Assembly: GCA_938002665.1 (NCBI GenBank)
Contig: CALLAE010000004.1
Coordinates: 38,824 to 102,823 of the forward strand
Reading direction: 5' to 3'
Length of the DNA: 64,000 nt
From: an uncultured Saprospiraceae bacterium
GTDB lineage: Bacteria > Bacteroidota > Bacteroidia > Chitinophagales > Saprospiraceae
A program made the position numbers and the translations under genes. A model generated the notes under the pieces. The model made no database searches. It worked only from the letters and a program-made list of their open reading frames with translations, and had not been told where the DNA came from. Positions 43,217 through 53,486 of the stretch are shown in pieces; within the stretch, counting starts at the first letter, position 1, and the number at the start of each line of letters is the position of its first letter.

Positions 43217-44377
43217 CTATATTAGGCCAGTGGCTTTTTCTAAATAATGATACTCTATCCCAAACTCCTTTTTTAGTGCTGCAATCTGGGCTAGTATCTG
43301 TTGTTTTGCTTTAGGCTTGTCTATTCTGACAGCTGTAATAAGCAAATTCTTTGGGGTATGTTCAGTAGATATAAACTCCATCACTTTTGTCTTGTACCCA
43401 TGATACTCTAAGATAAGCGCTCTTATAGTATCAGTGATGAGTTCAGCCTGCCGCTCTTTCAATATGCCATACTGAGTAACAGCTTGCATAGTCTCTTCTG
43501 CATGCATCTGTTTTCTTATCTGCTTATGACAACAAGGAGAGCAAACTATTAGTTGTGCCTTAGCTGCAAGCCCAGCCGCTATAGCATCATCTGTTGCTGT
43601 ATCGCAAGCATGTAAGGCTATCAAGACCCGGCAAGCACTTGCATCTATATCCGATATATAGCCTGACTGAAAACTTAATCTTTCAAAACCAAGTTCCTGA
43701 GCAAGTCTGTTACCATTAGCCACAAGTGCTTCTCTAAGTTCTATCCCTACAACCTTAACTTGATGTCCCAATGATTCAGTGAGATAGTCATAGAGTGCAA
43801 AAGTAAGATAGCCTTTACCACTACCCATGTCCATTATAGTGTAAGGACTAGTTAATTGTGCCGCTCTAATATCAGCTGCCAGTAATTCTACATACTTATT
43901 TATTTGCTTGTACTTTTTTTGTTTTGCAGATTTTATAATTCCATTTTCATTGGATATCCCCAATAAATTAAGGAAAGGACGACCCTTAGCTACTATTCTT
44001 TGTTTTCGCTTATCATTAGTTTTGCTACTTGCCCTTTTAATAATCGCTTGCGTGGTATCGATTTTTTTCGACTTAGGATTATACTGAGATATAGTATCAG
44101 TTCCTATTATAGTTATGTTTCTAAATCTGCCAGAAAGTTCTTCCTTGATTATATCACAAGCCTCTTCCAGATCGTAGTTTTTTGTAACATCTTTATTTGG
44201 GTAGCTGTAGACAAATTGAAGTTTCAATACCTTTTTGACAACAACGAGTTTAGCCTTTATTTTTTGATAAGGAACCTCAGTTGCTAGTGGACCAGATATG
44301 GTTATTTTAACCAAGGAGCTATCAGTGTAACTCTTTCTAATAATAGCTAGTAGATGATCCAGAGTCGCTGCGGTCAT
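43217..44377 (-). CDS. SAM-dependent methyltransferase (Methyltransf_32-like)
   Basis: 386 residues. An N-terminal region of about 150 residues without a clear family precedes a Rossmann methyltransferase domain: MDMGSGKGYLTFALY (SAM loop), VVGIELREALVANG, IALHACDTATDDAI and CSPCCHKQIR. The HACDTATD/CSPCCH pair is typical of the GSTCD/METTL25-like methyltransferase group, whose targets are unknown. It overlaps the SulP gene by four bases (ATGA), so the two are translationally linked. Confidence 0.82.
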   Translation of the reverse strand: MTAATLDHLLAIIRKSYTDSSLVKITISGPLATEVPYQKIKAKLVVVKKVLKLQFVYSYPNKDVTKNYDLEEACDIIKEELSGRFRNITIIGTDTISQYNPKSKKIDTTQAIIKRASSKTNDKRKQRIVAKGRPFLNLLGISNENGIIKSAKQKKYKQINKYVELLAADIRAAQLTSPYTIMDMGSGKGYLTFALYDYLTESLGHQVKVVGIELREALVANGNRLAQELGFERLSFQSGYISDIDASACRVLIALHACDTATDDAIAAGLAAKAQLIVCSPCCHKQIRKQMHAEETMQAVTQYGILKERQAELITDTIRALILEYHGYKTKVMEFISTEHTPKNLLITAVRIDKPKAKQQILAQIAALKKEFGIEYHYLEKATGLI

Positions 44378-46104
44378 TTGACATTAGTTTGGAGAGGGTC
44401 TATCGGTCTACAAATGATAACCGAGTTACTGCTATGTATGAGCTCTACTGCCGCGTGCACATTAACATGATGCTTGTCCAATTCCTTTAGTAATCCAGAT
44501 TTCTGCAAGCTATCTCTAACATTGCCTACCGCTCCACACATGTGCAGTTCTATTCCTTTCTTCTTAAGATCTTCATCCAGTTCTTGGAGCATATGCATGG
44601 CTGTACTGTCTATATCACTGATCTGAGTACCGTCTAGTATAACATACTTAACTTGCTCAAAATGGCTGGCTATTTTTTCATAGACAGAGTCTTTGAAATA
44701 AGCAGAATTTCCAAAAAACAACTGGTTCTCAAATCTCAAGATTACAGTATTAGGCAATTCCTCTGCTTGATCAAAACGAGACAAGTTTTTATAATACCGC
44801 GTTCCTGAAATGTTCCCCAGTTCTGCCATCGTAGGGTTAGCACTTTTATAAAGAACTAGTAGGATAGAGAGTATCACCCCGCATATTACACCAGGCTCAA
44901 TACCTAAAATTAAGGTGGCAATGAAAGTAACAGCCATCATGTAGAAGTCATTCCTGTTTGTCTCCCAAAGGTATCTCGCTTCCTTGTAGTCAAAGAGGCT
45001 GAGCACAGCTAATAAAATGATTGCGGCCAGAATGGTTTTGGGTAGATAATAGAATAGAGAGGTTAGAAATAACAAAGTGATGGCTATCATTATCGCTGTG
45101 ATAACACTTACTAGTTGAGTTCTACTGTTACTATTACTGTTTATAGCAGACCTAGAAAAGCTCCCTGAAGTAGGAAGAGCCTGAAAAAAAGAACCACTTA
45201 TTTTCGCTAAGCCTAGAGCAATTAGCTCCTTGTCTGCATTGACAGAATGATCTTTGTGTTTTGCTTCTAAAGCTTTAGCTATTCCTATACTTTCTACTAT
45301 CCCGATCAGCGTAACAGTCAGCACTGTAGGATATAGCACCTTCAGAGTAGCAAGGGAAAAATCTGGAACTATAAAAGCAGGAAGGCCTTTAGGAATATTT
45401 CTTACAAGCTCTACTCCTTTACTTTCTAAATTAAAAAAATAGCTTACGAGTATTCCTACCACAACAACGATAAGAGGTCCCGGTATCTTTTTGCTTATTT
45501 TTTTTAATATAATCAAACTAGCTAAGGCACTCAGGCATATGAATGTTGTAATCCAATGTATACTTCCTAAGGATCCACATGCCGACAGCAAATTTGTTAC
45601 AGTATCTGGGCAATTAGTCATTTGTAGACCTAGAGCATCCTTAAGCTGAGAAATAACTATAATAATAGCTGCAGCTGAAGTAAAGCCAGCGGTAACAGGA
45701 TGTGAAAGAAAATTGGCCAAAAAGCCCATTCTAAAGAAGCCTAATAACAGCTGAAAAACACCAATAAGCAAACCAGCCGTAATGACGTAGGAAATATAAA
45801 GTTCAGAGCCTGGCTCTGCTAGATTACTCACACCTGCTAGAATAAGTAGTGCACTTACTGCAACCGGACCCACCGAGAGTTTTGTAGAAGTAGCAAACAA
45901 TGCATAGACAACAAGAGGGAGGAGCGAAGCATACAAACCATATATAGGTGGCATACCTGCCAGTAAGGCATAAGCCATGCTTTGAGGAATAAGAACTGTC
46001 CCTATTGTAAGGCCTGCAAATAAGTCCGCACGAAATGCCTTACCATTATAGCCAGAAAAAGAATCTAAAAGAGGAATGTATTTATTGATACCTAGTATTT
46101 TAAT
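44374..46104 (-). CDS. SulP family anion transporter, probable ATT start
   Basis: Inner-membrane transporter of sulfate, bicarbonate or similar anions, with about 11-12 membrane segments and a C-terminal STAS domain (about 450-560; ILDGTQISDIDSTAMHML). The first ATG (45978) falls inside the family's conserved QSMAYALLAG motif, and clean SulP sequence continues upstream in frame (KYIPLLDSF, RADLFAGLTIGTVLIPQ) until a stop at 46120. No ATG, GTG or TTG exists there; the only well placed initiator is ATT at 46104, overlapping the upstream stop by one base (TAATT). With it the protein has 576 residues, the usual size. Confidence 0.8.
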   Translation of the reverse strand: MKILGINKYIPLLDSFSGYNGKAFRADLFAGLTIGTVLIPQSMAYALLAGMPPIYGLYASLLPLVVYALFATSTKLSVGPVAVSALLILAGVSNLAEPGSELYISYVITAGLLIGVFQLLLGFFRMGFLANFLSHPVTAGFTSAAAIIIVISQLKDALGLQMTNCPDTVTNLLSACGSLGSIHWITTFICLSALASLIILKKISKKIPGPLIVVVVGILVSYFFNLESKGVELVRNIPKGLPAFIVPDFSLATLKVLYPTVLTVTLIGIVESIGIAKALEAKHKDHSVNADKELIALGLAKISGSFFQALPTSGSFSRSAINSNSNSRTQLVSVITAIMIAITLLFLTSLFYYLPKTILAAIILLAVLSLFDYKEARYLWETNRNDFYMMAVTFIATLILGIEPGVICGVILSILLVLYKSANPTMAELGNISGTRYYKNLSRFDQAEELPNTVILRFENQLFFGNSAYFKDSVYEKIASHFEQVKYVILDGTQISDIDSTAMHMLQELDEDLKKKGIELHMCGAVGNVRDSLQKSGLLKELDKHHVNVHAAVELIHSSNSVIICRPIDPLQTNVK

Positions 46105-46556
46105 TATCCTGAAGTATGATCAGAAACAATCAGCCACTTACCATCTATTTTGTTCCATAACAAATTGAAATGACCACTGGGACTATCATTATCTCTATGA
46201 AGCGTATATTTTCCAATCATATAAGCTACATCAGAAGAGAGTACTCTGAGTTCTATAACCTCAAAATTCAATTTACCCATTGCTGCTGTATCTGGATAGC
46301 TTTTTTTGTAATTAGCCAATGTATTAGACCATCCCCGTGTTACACCTTTTTTACCGATGAATGAAAGTGCTTCACTATTCCAGTAACCATTCATAAACTC
46401 ATCAATATCTCCTCGGTTCCAGGCCTTTTGCTGTTCTGTTAATACAGATTTAATGATCCTTGCTTCCACTACCTCATCAAATTTTATAGATTTAGATGTA
46501 GAACAAGCTGATAAACAGCAAATTACAGATAAGATAAAGTAAATATTAGCTCTCAA
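46104..46556 (-). CDS. NTF2-like (DUF4440/SnoaL-type) lipoprotein
   Basis: 150 residues; lipobox CCLSAC (Cys18) and an NTF2-like cone-fold domain (about 35-148) with QQKAWNRGDIDEFMNGYWNSE, FIGKKGVTRGW and GKYTLHRDNDSPSGHFNLLWNKIDGKWLIVSDHTS. Ligand or enzymatic role unknown. Its TAA overlaps by one base the likely ATT start of the SulP transporter, so it heads the run lipoprotein-SulP-methyltransferase-menB-M28 on the minus strand. Confidence 0.82.
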   Translation of the reverse strand: MRANIYFILSVICCLSACSTSKSIKFDEVVEARIIKSVLTEQQKAWNRGDIDEFMNGYWNSEALSFIGKKGVTRGWSNTLANYKKSYPDTAAMGKLNFEVIELRVLSSDVAYMIGKYTLHRDNDSPSGHFNLLWNKIDGKWLIVSDHTSG

Positions 46557-46742
46557 CTTTATTGATTAGTCTATTTTTAGGTGAGTAGTGTATATATGAC
46601 TACTTTGGTTATCCCAAAGATACCAAAGAGCTAGCTGTAAATTCAGTTATGTCGTGAAAACTATCATGAGTTCGTTAGTAGTTTGTATCTACCATTAGTG
46701 AATCATTTAATTGTTAAATTTATAGAGCCTAGATAGTCGTTC

Positions 46743-49103
46743 ATGAGATTTTACAGTCAACTTTTTCTTGCATTTATCGCAATTGTAATCCTAAGTCCTA
46801 AAACTTATGCTTCTCATTTAGTAGGTGGAGATGGCACTTATTCTTTCGTTCGTTTCAATCCGGACTCAACTCAAGTGACTTTTAACTTTGTTTTCACGCT
46901 GTATAAAGATTCAAACTTTGGAGCTCCATTGAATCCTAGGGAGGAGTTCGGAATTTTCAGGCAGATGCCCGATGGTTCTTGGGAGCATGTTGATACCAGA
47001 GATTTTGACCGAGTAGGAGGAGTACAAGAAATTCCAGCTATAGATGAACCATGCAGAACTGAACCGCCTTCAGATATTGTTGGCGTGCAGAGAGCAAGCT
47101 ATCAGGAACAAATCACCTTAGATGTCATTGATACTGATTATATGGTGGTCTACTTGCGTTGCTGTAGAAATGATGGGATCACTAATATGGTGGGTGATGA
47201 AGCTGGAGCTGTTATAGATCTTATCATTACGCCACTTGCACAAAGAACAGGAAACAATAGTCCTACTTTTAATTTTTTTCCACCCATTTTTATTTGTGCG
47301 GGTTTTGATTTGGATGTAGATCTGAGCTGTACAGATGAAGAAGGAGATGAGATTATTTACAGATTCTGTACACCTATCACAGAGGGTGGACCAGATTTTG
47401 GAGGTGGTTGCTCAAGTCCTGAACCTCCACCACGTGGCTGCCCACCACCTTATGATGAAGTACTATATAATCCAGGTTATACAGAGACAGCCCCTATGGC
47501 TGGTAATCCAATAGTAAATATCAATCCTGTCACGGGCCTAATAACTGGGGTACCTGAGGCAACAGGCCTATATGTAGTAGGTGTCTGTGTAGAGGAATAT
47601 CGTGACGGAGAACTCTTATCAGTGATGAGAAGAGATTTCCAGTTTAATGCCCTTACTTGTATTAAAGAAATATCCGCCAGTCTAGAAGCAGATGAAGTAA
47701 TTATAGATAATTCTACTGGTATCAGTCGTCCTACCAGCATACTGAAAGCTTGTGGCGATAGCCTGGTACAGTTCAAAGGGCTAGATCTCAATACCACCAT
47801 AGTAGATTATACATGGCAGATAACAGATCCCAATGATGAACTGATAATAGATACCTCTGGATTTTTGGTGAGAACCTTAGAAGTATACTTTCCTGAGCTA
47901 GGTGAATATAGCGGTATCCTAATAGTTAGAGACTTTGAAGGATGTATAGATACAGCCTTTTTATCTGTGCTTCGTTTGCCTGATATGGAAACAGCCTTTG
48001 ATTATGAGGTTTTGGATTCTTGTTATCTAGGACCTGTCCAATTTACTGATCTTTCCACTGCAGAACAATCTGAAATTATAAAGTGGGACTGGAATTTTTC
48101 TAATGAAAGTACTTCTACCGAAAAAGACCCCTTGGTAAACTTTGATTCTAGAGGAGATAAAGTAGTTACATTAATTTCAGAGGATTTGAATTCTTGTATA
48201 GACACAGCAATTTACGAGGTGAAGTATTTCCCTCCTCATGATAGATTGCTTACGAGTAGCCCTGATGTACCACTCTGCTACGGTGATTCCATATTCTTTG
48301 ACCAAAGATGGATAAAAACTGCTGGAGATTATTCTGATACTTTACAATATATAGAAACGAATTGTGACTCTGTAGAACGCTTTCTGAGCCTGTCAGTGAC
48401 AGAGCCTCCATTCGAAGACAATCGTATTGATACTGTTCTATGCCCGGGACAAGTGATAGAATTCTTTGGTGAAACTTATTCTGAAAATGGGGTATATATG
48501 CATACCACTTTCACGCGGGCTAATCAATGCGACAGCATATATCACTTTCTTGAATTAGAGTACGAAGTGTTACCTCAGATCACTTTTTCTGAAGATTTCA
48601 TCTATGTACCGGCTAATAAAGATTTCAGTCTACCTATACGAATAATCGGTGATTATCAGAATACAGTCTGGGTACCATCAGAAGGCCTTAGTTGTACTGA
48701 TTGTCCCTTTCCTACTCTAAATTTTGATGAGGACAATACCTATACTATAGATCTAGAAACAGATGATGGTTGTCATATACGTGACTCGATTTCTATTGAG
48801 TTCAAAGTTGTACCAGATGGTTATTATGTCCCTACCATTATAAACCAGAATACTCTTAATGGAGATGATGGATACTTATTTCTGCAGACTTTGGAAATAG
48901 CATCAGAAGATGTAAGCTATAGTCTCAAGGTCTACGACAGGTGGGGAGGACTAATGCATGATGGTAAAAATCTAACTATCAATGATCGCAACGAAGGCTT
49001 TTCAGCACGATTGGCTGAGCCAGGTTCTTATGTATATGTGATGGAAATAGAAGAGTTCTTTGAAACAAAATCTCTTGTCGGTACGATTACCGTCATTGAT
49101 TAA
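46743..49103 (+). CDS. T9SS type B sorted protein with PKD-like repeats (copy 1)
   Basis: 786 residues with a signal peptide (about 1-24, ends TYASHLVGG). The mature N-terminus SHLVGGDGTYSF starts a beta-sandwich region (about 25-300) rich in Cys and ending in VGVCVEEYRDGELLSVMRRDF. Then come PKD/SprB-like segments (about 330-620; YTWQITDPND, DWNFSNES) and a C-terminal CHU_C/gliding-associated domain (about 690-786; LKVYDRWGGLMHDG and GSYVYVMEI) that targets it to T9SS (type B). It shares its whole architecture with the next gene. Likely a cell-surface or released protein. Confidence 0.85.
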   Translation: MRFYSQLFLAFIAIVILSPKTYASHLVGGDGTYSFVRFNPDSTQVTFNFVFTLYKDSNFGAPLNPREEFGIFRQMPDGSWEHVDTRDFDRVGGVQEIPAIDEPCRTEPPSDIVGVQRASYQEQITLDVIDTDYMVVYLRCCRNDGITNMVGDEAGAVIDLIITPLAQRTGNNSPTFNFFPPIFICAGFDLDVDLSCTDEEGDEIIYRFCTPITEGGPDFGGGCSSPEPPPRGCPPPYDEVLYNPGYTETAPMAGNPIVNINPVTGLITGVPEATGLYVVGVCVEEYRDGELLSVMRRDFQFNALTCIKEISASLEADEVIIDNSTGISRPTSILKACGDSLVQFKGLDLNTTIVDYTWQITDPNDELIIDTSGFLVRTLEVYFPELGEYSGILIVRDFEGCIDTAFLSVLRLPDMETAFDYEVLDSCYLGPVQFTDLSTAEQSEIIKWDWNFSNESTSTEKDPLVNFDSRGDKVVTLISEDLNSCIDTAIYEVKYFPPHDRLLTSSPDVPLCYGDSIFFDQRWIKTAGDYSDTLQYIETNCDSVERFLSLSVTEPPFEDNRIDTVLCPGQVIEFFGETYSENGVYMHTTFTRANQCDSIYHFLELEYEVLPQITFSEDFIYVPANKDFSLPIRIIGDYQNTVWVPSEGLSCTDCPFPTLNFDEDNTYTIDLETDDGCHIRDSISIEFKVVPDGYYVPTIINQNTLNGDDGYLFLQTLEIASEDVSYSLKVYDRWGGLMHDGKNLTINDRNEGFSARLAEPGSYVYVMEIEEFFETKSLVGTITVID

Positions 49104-49127
49104 TTACTGAAAGAAAGAAGCGAGCTA

Positions 49128-51476
49128 TTGAAGAAGATTAGACAAGTCCTTGCACCCTTAATGCTATTGATATTTTTCATGGCAAATTCAGAAGGTATTA
49201 CTGCACGGCATATAGTAGGTGGAGATGTTTCATATCAATTTGTAAATTTCTCCCAAAACAATACTAAGGTAACCTTCCGCGTCATTTTTAATATGTACAG
49301 AGATAGATTTGCAACAGGGGTTCCCTATGATCCAGGGGCTGAGTTTGGCATTTATCAGAAACAGAATGATGGTAGTTGGGCTTATTATGATATGGCCATA
49401 GCCGACCCGCAGAACATAGACACCATTGCATATGTCGACGATCCATGTCTAGAAGAAAGATCAGATGTAGGTGTAGAATCTGCTTTTTATGAAATCTTGG
49501 TCACTCTGGATATCATAGACAGAGACTATATGATAGCCTATCAGCGTTGCTGTAGAAACACCTCCTCTAATAATATACAGAATGATATAGTAGGAACTGT
49601 TTTCGATATTATTATCACTCCAGAAGCTCAGCGGACGGGTAACAACAGTGCTACCTTTACAGAGTATCCACCTATCTTCATTTGTGTCAATTATCCTCTT
49701 TCTGTAGATGTCTCCGCAGTTGATGCAGAAGGTGATGAACTTAGCTATTCCTTTTGTGCGCCTTTCCAGTCAGGAGGGGCTATGTTTACTAGTCCGGACC
49801 CCTGTCAGGCCATAGAACCTGCAGTAGACGGTTGCCTACCACCTTTCCAAACTGTAGATTTTATACCACCTTTTTCACCTGCCAACCCTATGGGAGGTAA
49901 TCCAGCTGTATCTATAAATAATCAAACTGGAATACTGGGAGGAGTGCCCGAGCTAGTAGGACAATATGTGGTGGGAGTCTGTGTAGAAGAAAGACGAAAT
50001 GGCGTTTTGCTGAGTAGAATCAGAAGAGATTTTCAGTTCAATGTGGTTCCCTGTGAAAAGACTATTGCCGCTAGTTTATTTGCTGATTCAGAAGTTAGCG
50101 ATGGCGATGTTATTGAATTATTGAAATCTTGTGGTGATAGTATAGTGGAATTTGAGAGTAGCGGAGTAGGAGCAACAGCCACAAATTTCGAATGGAATAT
50201 AACGCATCCTGATGGTTCAGTCTTTTATGAGGAAGAGGGTTCACAATTAGATAATTTTAGTCTGACCTTTAATGATATAGGAGAGTACTTTGGCTACCTA
50301 GTTGTAAATGATGGATCAGATTGTCAAGATACAGCCTTTTTTAGAATAGGCCGATTTCCAGGTGTGGTATCAGCCTTCTCAGCTGAAGTAGATAGTTGCT
50401 TTGAAGCACCAATACAATTCATAGACCAATCTGTGGCAGAAGAGGCTCAGATAGTTAGCTGGGAATGGGACGTGAATGGAGAATTTATGACCACAGATCA
50501 GAATTTTACTTATGATTTCCCCACCGTTGGAGAAAAGAGCATAAGCCTTATCACCATTGATGATAATAATTGTTCTGATACCTTGACGACGAGTATTATG
50601 TATGACCCTCCACATCCACCAAAAGATGCAGTTGTGATAGACACCACACTTTGTATCGGAGACTCTATTTTCTTTGATGAAAAATGGATAAGCACTGCAG
50701 GTGTCTATGGTGATGTCTTACAATATGTCTCTACAGGCTGCGATTCTGTAGGTAGAGCTCTTACTTTGGAGTATTATCCCTTACCAGATATTGCTCCAGT
50801 TAAGGATACTATGATCTGCACAGGAGAACAGGTAACATTTTTTGACGTAGAATATACCGAGAGTGGTTCTTTCTTGCATTCCATTTCGTCAGTCGAGAGT
50901 GGTTGTGACAGCATTATCTATGAGCTTTCTTTAGAGGTGCAAGAGGATCCTCAGATTTCCTTGGAGTCAAATGTAGTTGTCGCTGGAAATAGGAATTACA
51001 GTATTCCTATAACTATTAGTGGAAACTATGACAGAGTAGAATGGTCTCCAGCTATAGGTCTGAGTTGTACAGATTGTCCTAATCCCATCCTCAACTCCAA
51101 TACTGACACAACCTATAAGGTAAATGTATATACTTCAGCAGATTGCATTTCCTCTGCACAGGTAGCGGTAGATTTTGTTGTCGTGCCAGAGAGCTATTTT
51201 TTTCCTACCAATTTGAGTAGCGACTTTGGTGCAGGAGAAGAGACTAATCTTTATCTGCAGACTTTAGATGAAGCACTGGAATCAGTCACCTATGATCTAC
51301 AAGTGATGGATAGATGGGGTTCGCTGCATTTTGATGGTAAGCAATTACCTATCAATGATGCTGCTAGTGGATGGTCATCAAGAGACGTCCTTCCTGGTGT
51401 ATATGTTTATCGTTTCGTGATACGAGAATATTTCGATACTCTATATGAAGTAGGAACCATTACTGTTATAAAATAA
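49128..51476 (+). CDS. T9SS type B sorted protein with PKD-like repeats (copy 2)
   Basis: 782 residues, TTG start at 49128, signal peptide ending near GITARHIVGG. A tandem paralogue of the preceding gene over its full length: RHIVGGDVSYQF start, YQRCCRNT (compare YLRCCRND), GVCVEERRNGVLLSRIRRDF, PKD-like segments (WEWDVNGEF) and a CHU_C tail (LQVMDRWGSLHFDG, GVYVYRFVI). Gap of 24 bases, so the two are co-transcribed. The copies have drifted well apart at sequence level, which implies an old duplication. Confidence 0.85.
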   Translation: MKKIRQVLAPLMLLIFFMANSEGITARHIVGGDVSYQFVNFSQNNTKVTFRVIFNMYRDRFATGVPYDPGAEFGIYQKQNDGSWAYYDMAIADPQNIDTIAYVDDPCLEERSDVGVESAFYEILVTLDIIDRDYMIAYQRCCRNTSSNNIQNDIVGTVFDIIITPEAQRTGNNSATFTEYPPIFICVNYPLSVDVSAVDAEGDELSYSFCAPFQSGGAMFTSPDPCQAIEPAVDGCLPPFQTVDFIPPFSPANPMGGNPAVSINNQTGILGGVPELVGQYVVGVCVEERRNGVLLSRIRRDFQFNVVPCEKTIAASLFADSEVSDGDVIELLKSCGDSIVEFESSGVGATATNFEWNITHPDGSVFYEEEGSQLDNFSLTFNDIGEYFGYLVVNDGSDCQDTAFFRIGRFPGVVSAFSAEVDSCFEAPIQFIDQSVAEEAQIVSWEWDVNGEFMTTDQNFTYDFPTVGEKSISLITIDDNNCSDTLTTSIMYDPPHPPKDAVVIDTTLCIGDSIFFDEKWISTAGVYGDVLQYVSTGCDSVGRALTLEYYPLPDIAPVKDTMICTGEQVTFFDVEYTESGSFLHSISSVESGCDSIIYELSLEVQEDPQISLESNVVVAGNRNYSIPITISGNYDRVEWSPAIGLSCTDCPNPILNSNTDTTYKVNVYTSADCISSAQVAVDFVVVPESYFFPTNLSSDFGAGEETNLYLQTLDEALESVTYDLQVMDRWGSLHFDGKQLPINDAASGWSSRDVLPGVYVYRFVIREYFDTLYEVGTITVIK

Positions 51477-51530
51477 AACACATCATTCTTAGTCTGTATT
51501 TTTAGCTTTGTATCATAAGCGGAGTTTACA

Positions 51531-52412
51531 GTGGATGAAGTAGTTCTCAATTTTAATAAATCTAGTATTACCTTAATAAATGTCACTTTGGCATTTATAA
51601 TGTTTGGTATTGCGCTAGACTTATCACTTGAGAAATTCCGCTTAGTTCTAGAGGAACCCAAGAAAGTCATTGCTGGCCTCATCTCTCAGCTTTTGCTTCT
51701 GCCACTCTTTACTTATGTGCTCATTGTAATTTTCCAGCCTCAGGCCTCTATTGCCCTTGGGATGATACTCGTAGCGTCTTGCCCAGGTGGTAACATTTCT
51801 AACTTTATCAGTTCACTAGCTAGGGGCAATGTTGCCTTGTCTATTACATTGACTTCTATTACCTCCATTCTATCTATACTTTTCACGCCTCTCAATTTCA
51901 ATTTCTATGGCAAGCTATATGAGCCCGCCAGACAGATACTTATACTAATAAGTTTAGACTGGCTAGAAGTAATGCAGACGATAGGTATGATAATCATAAT
52001 ACCCATTATTATAGGTCTGACAGTAAAAAACAGATTTCCGTTCTTTGCTGAAAAAGTCTCCAAACCCTTAGAAAGAATCTCTATGTTTCTTTTCTTACTG
52101 ATCGTAGTAGGGGCATTATATACGAATCTTAATTACTTTATACAATGTGTAGCAGCTGTCTTTATTTTGGTTCTGTTACATAATGGAGGAGCGCTGGCAA
52201 TAGGATACTGGATGGGGAGACTTGTGGGTGGGACCTTTGAGGATAGGAAATCATTAGCTATAGAAACAGGTATCCAGAATTCAGGTTTGGGCTTATTGAT
52301 TATATTCAGTTACTTTAATGGTCTAGGTGGTATGGCTATCATTACCGCATGGTGGGGAATATGGCATATAGTGTCTGGATTTAGTTTAGCATATATATGG
52401 AAGAGAAGATAA
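51531..52412 (+). CDS. Bile acid:sodium symporter (BASS) family transporter
   Basis: 293 residues, about nine hydrophobic helices. The BASS hallmarks are FGIALDLSLEKF, SCPGGNISNFISSLARGNVALS and TGIQNSGLGLLII. Probably sodium-coupled uptake of an organic anion such as pantoate or a bile-acid-like compound; the substrate is not readable. GTG start at 51531, with TAGCTTTG (51503-51510) upstream matching the Bacteroidetes -7 element TAnnTTTG. It overlaps the next gene by 16 bases. Confidence 0.9.
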   Translation: MDEVVLNFNKSSITLINVTLAFIMFGIALDLSLEKFRLVLEEPKKVIAGLISQLLLLPLFTYVLIVIFQPQASIALGMILVASCPGGNISNFISSLARGNVALSITLTSITSILSILFTPLNFNFYGKLYEPARQILILISLDWLEVMQTIGMIIIIPIIIGLTVKNRFPFFAEKVSKPLERISMFLFLLIVVGALYTNLNYFIQCVAAVFILVLLHNGGALAIGYWMGRLVGGTFEDRKSLAIETGIQNSGLGLLIIFSYFNGLGGMAIITAWWGIWHIVSGFSLAYIWKRR

Positions 52413-53446
52413 AGGAATATATATACTTATATGTTAAGTATCTAACGAGAATCTGTATTACATTTTTTTACAGAGGTGTGGAGCAAGTAGGTAAAGAGAA
52501 TGTACCTAGCGAGGGTCCTTTTATCTATGCTGTAAATCATCAGAATGCCTTTTTAGATGCTGTATTAGTAGGAGCTCTTTCTCCTGTTCCTACCTACTTT
52601 ATGACGAGATCAGATGTTTTCAAGCCACCCTTTGGATGGATCTTAAGTGCGCTGAAGATGATGCCCATATATAGAATAAGAGATGGATACAAAACGCTAA
52701 ATAAGAACAATGCCATCTTCGAAACCTGCAAAGAATTACTGGAAAAGAAGCAAGCCATACTTATATTTCCAGAAGGTAATCACGGACTAGAATATTATCT
52801 GAGACCTCTCACTAAAGGCATTTCTAGAATAGCACTACAGTCACAAGCAGAGATGGAATTTCCTATCAAAATTGTTCCAGTGGGACTAAATTATTTCAAC
52901 CACTTTCACGCTGGTCATAAGTTTATAATCAACTATGGCACACCTATCGAAGTAAGTGATTTTCTATCCACTTATACTGCACACAGTCATAAGGGACTCT
53001 TACAACTGACGCGTAAAATCTTTCCAGAAATGCAAGAGACTCTGATCATACCTGCAGAATCTGATACTTACTTTTCAGAAAAAGGTGTTTTCCAACGTAA
53101 AAATGAATCGAGAAGCTTTAATGAACTTAGAAAGTTACGATATGATTCTTCTTCAGTCGCTCCTGAAAAAAAATATCCACTCTTAGCATACTTAGGTGAG
53201 CTATTTGGCATATTCAACTTACCACCCATCTTACTCACTAAATATATACTGCACAAAAAAGTAAGTCAGAAAATTTTTCATGTATCTATAAAATTCGCTT
53301 CACTCTTAATAGTGTTTCCTATCTGGTTTTTGTTGAGTTTCTTAGTCGTTACTCTAATCTACAGATGGGAAACTGCTTTAATATTTCTGAGTATACAAGT
53401 TATAACCTTGCTGATAAGAAGAGAGCTTGTGAGATACAATCATTAA
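52397..53446 (+). CDS. 1-Acylglycerol-3-phosphate acyltransferase-like protein (PlsC domain)
   Basis: 349 residues. Acyltransferase motif I NHQNAFLD (H-x4-D), motif III FPEGNHG and the PVGLNYF region are all present; the C-terminal 70 residues include two membrane helices. It may acylate lysophosphatidate or another lysolipid. The ATG at 52397 lies inside the end of the BASS gene (16-base overlap), so translation is coupled. Confidence 0.85.
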   Translation: MEEKIKEYIYLYVKYLTRICITFFYRGVEQVGKENVPSEGPFIYAVNHQNAFLDAVLVGALSPVPTYFMTRSDVFKPPFGWILSALKMMPIYRIRDGYKTLNKNNAIFETCKELLEKKQAILIFPEGNHGLEYYLRPLTKGISRIALQSQAEMEFPIKIVPVGLNYFNHFHAGHKFIINYGTPIEVSDFLSTYTAHSHKGLLQLTRKIFPEMQETLIIPAESDTYFSEKGVFQRKNESRSFNELRKLRYDSSSVAPEKKYPLLAYLGELFGIFNLPPILLTKYILHKKVSQKIFHVSIKFASLLIVFPIWFLLSFLVVTLIYRWETALIFLSIQVITLLIRRELVRYNH

Positions 53447-53486
53447 ATTGCAGTTGGAAATATGTCCTTGCCATACATTCTCAAGC

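Noticed and set aside
44374-45978. SulP transporter starting at ATG 45978
   Set aside because: This ATG sits inside the conserved QSMAYALLAG motif, and the first membrane-domain segment would be lost.
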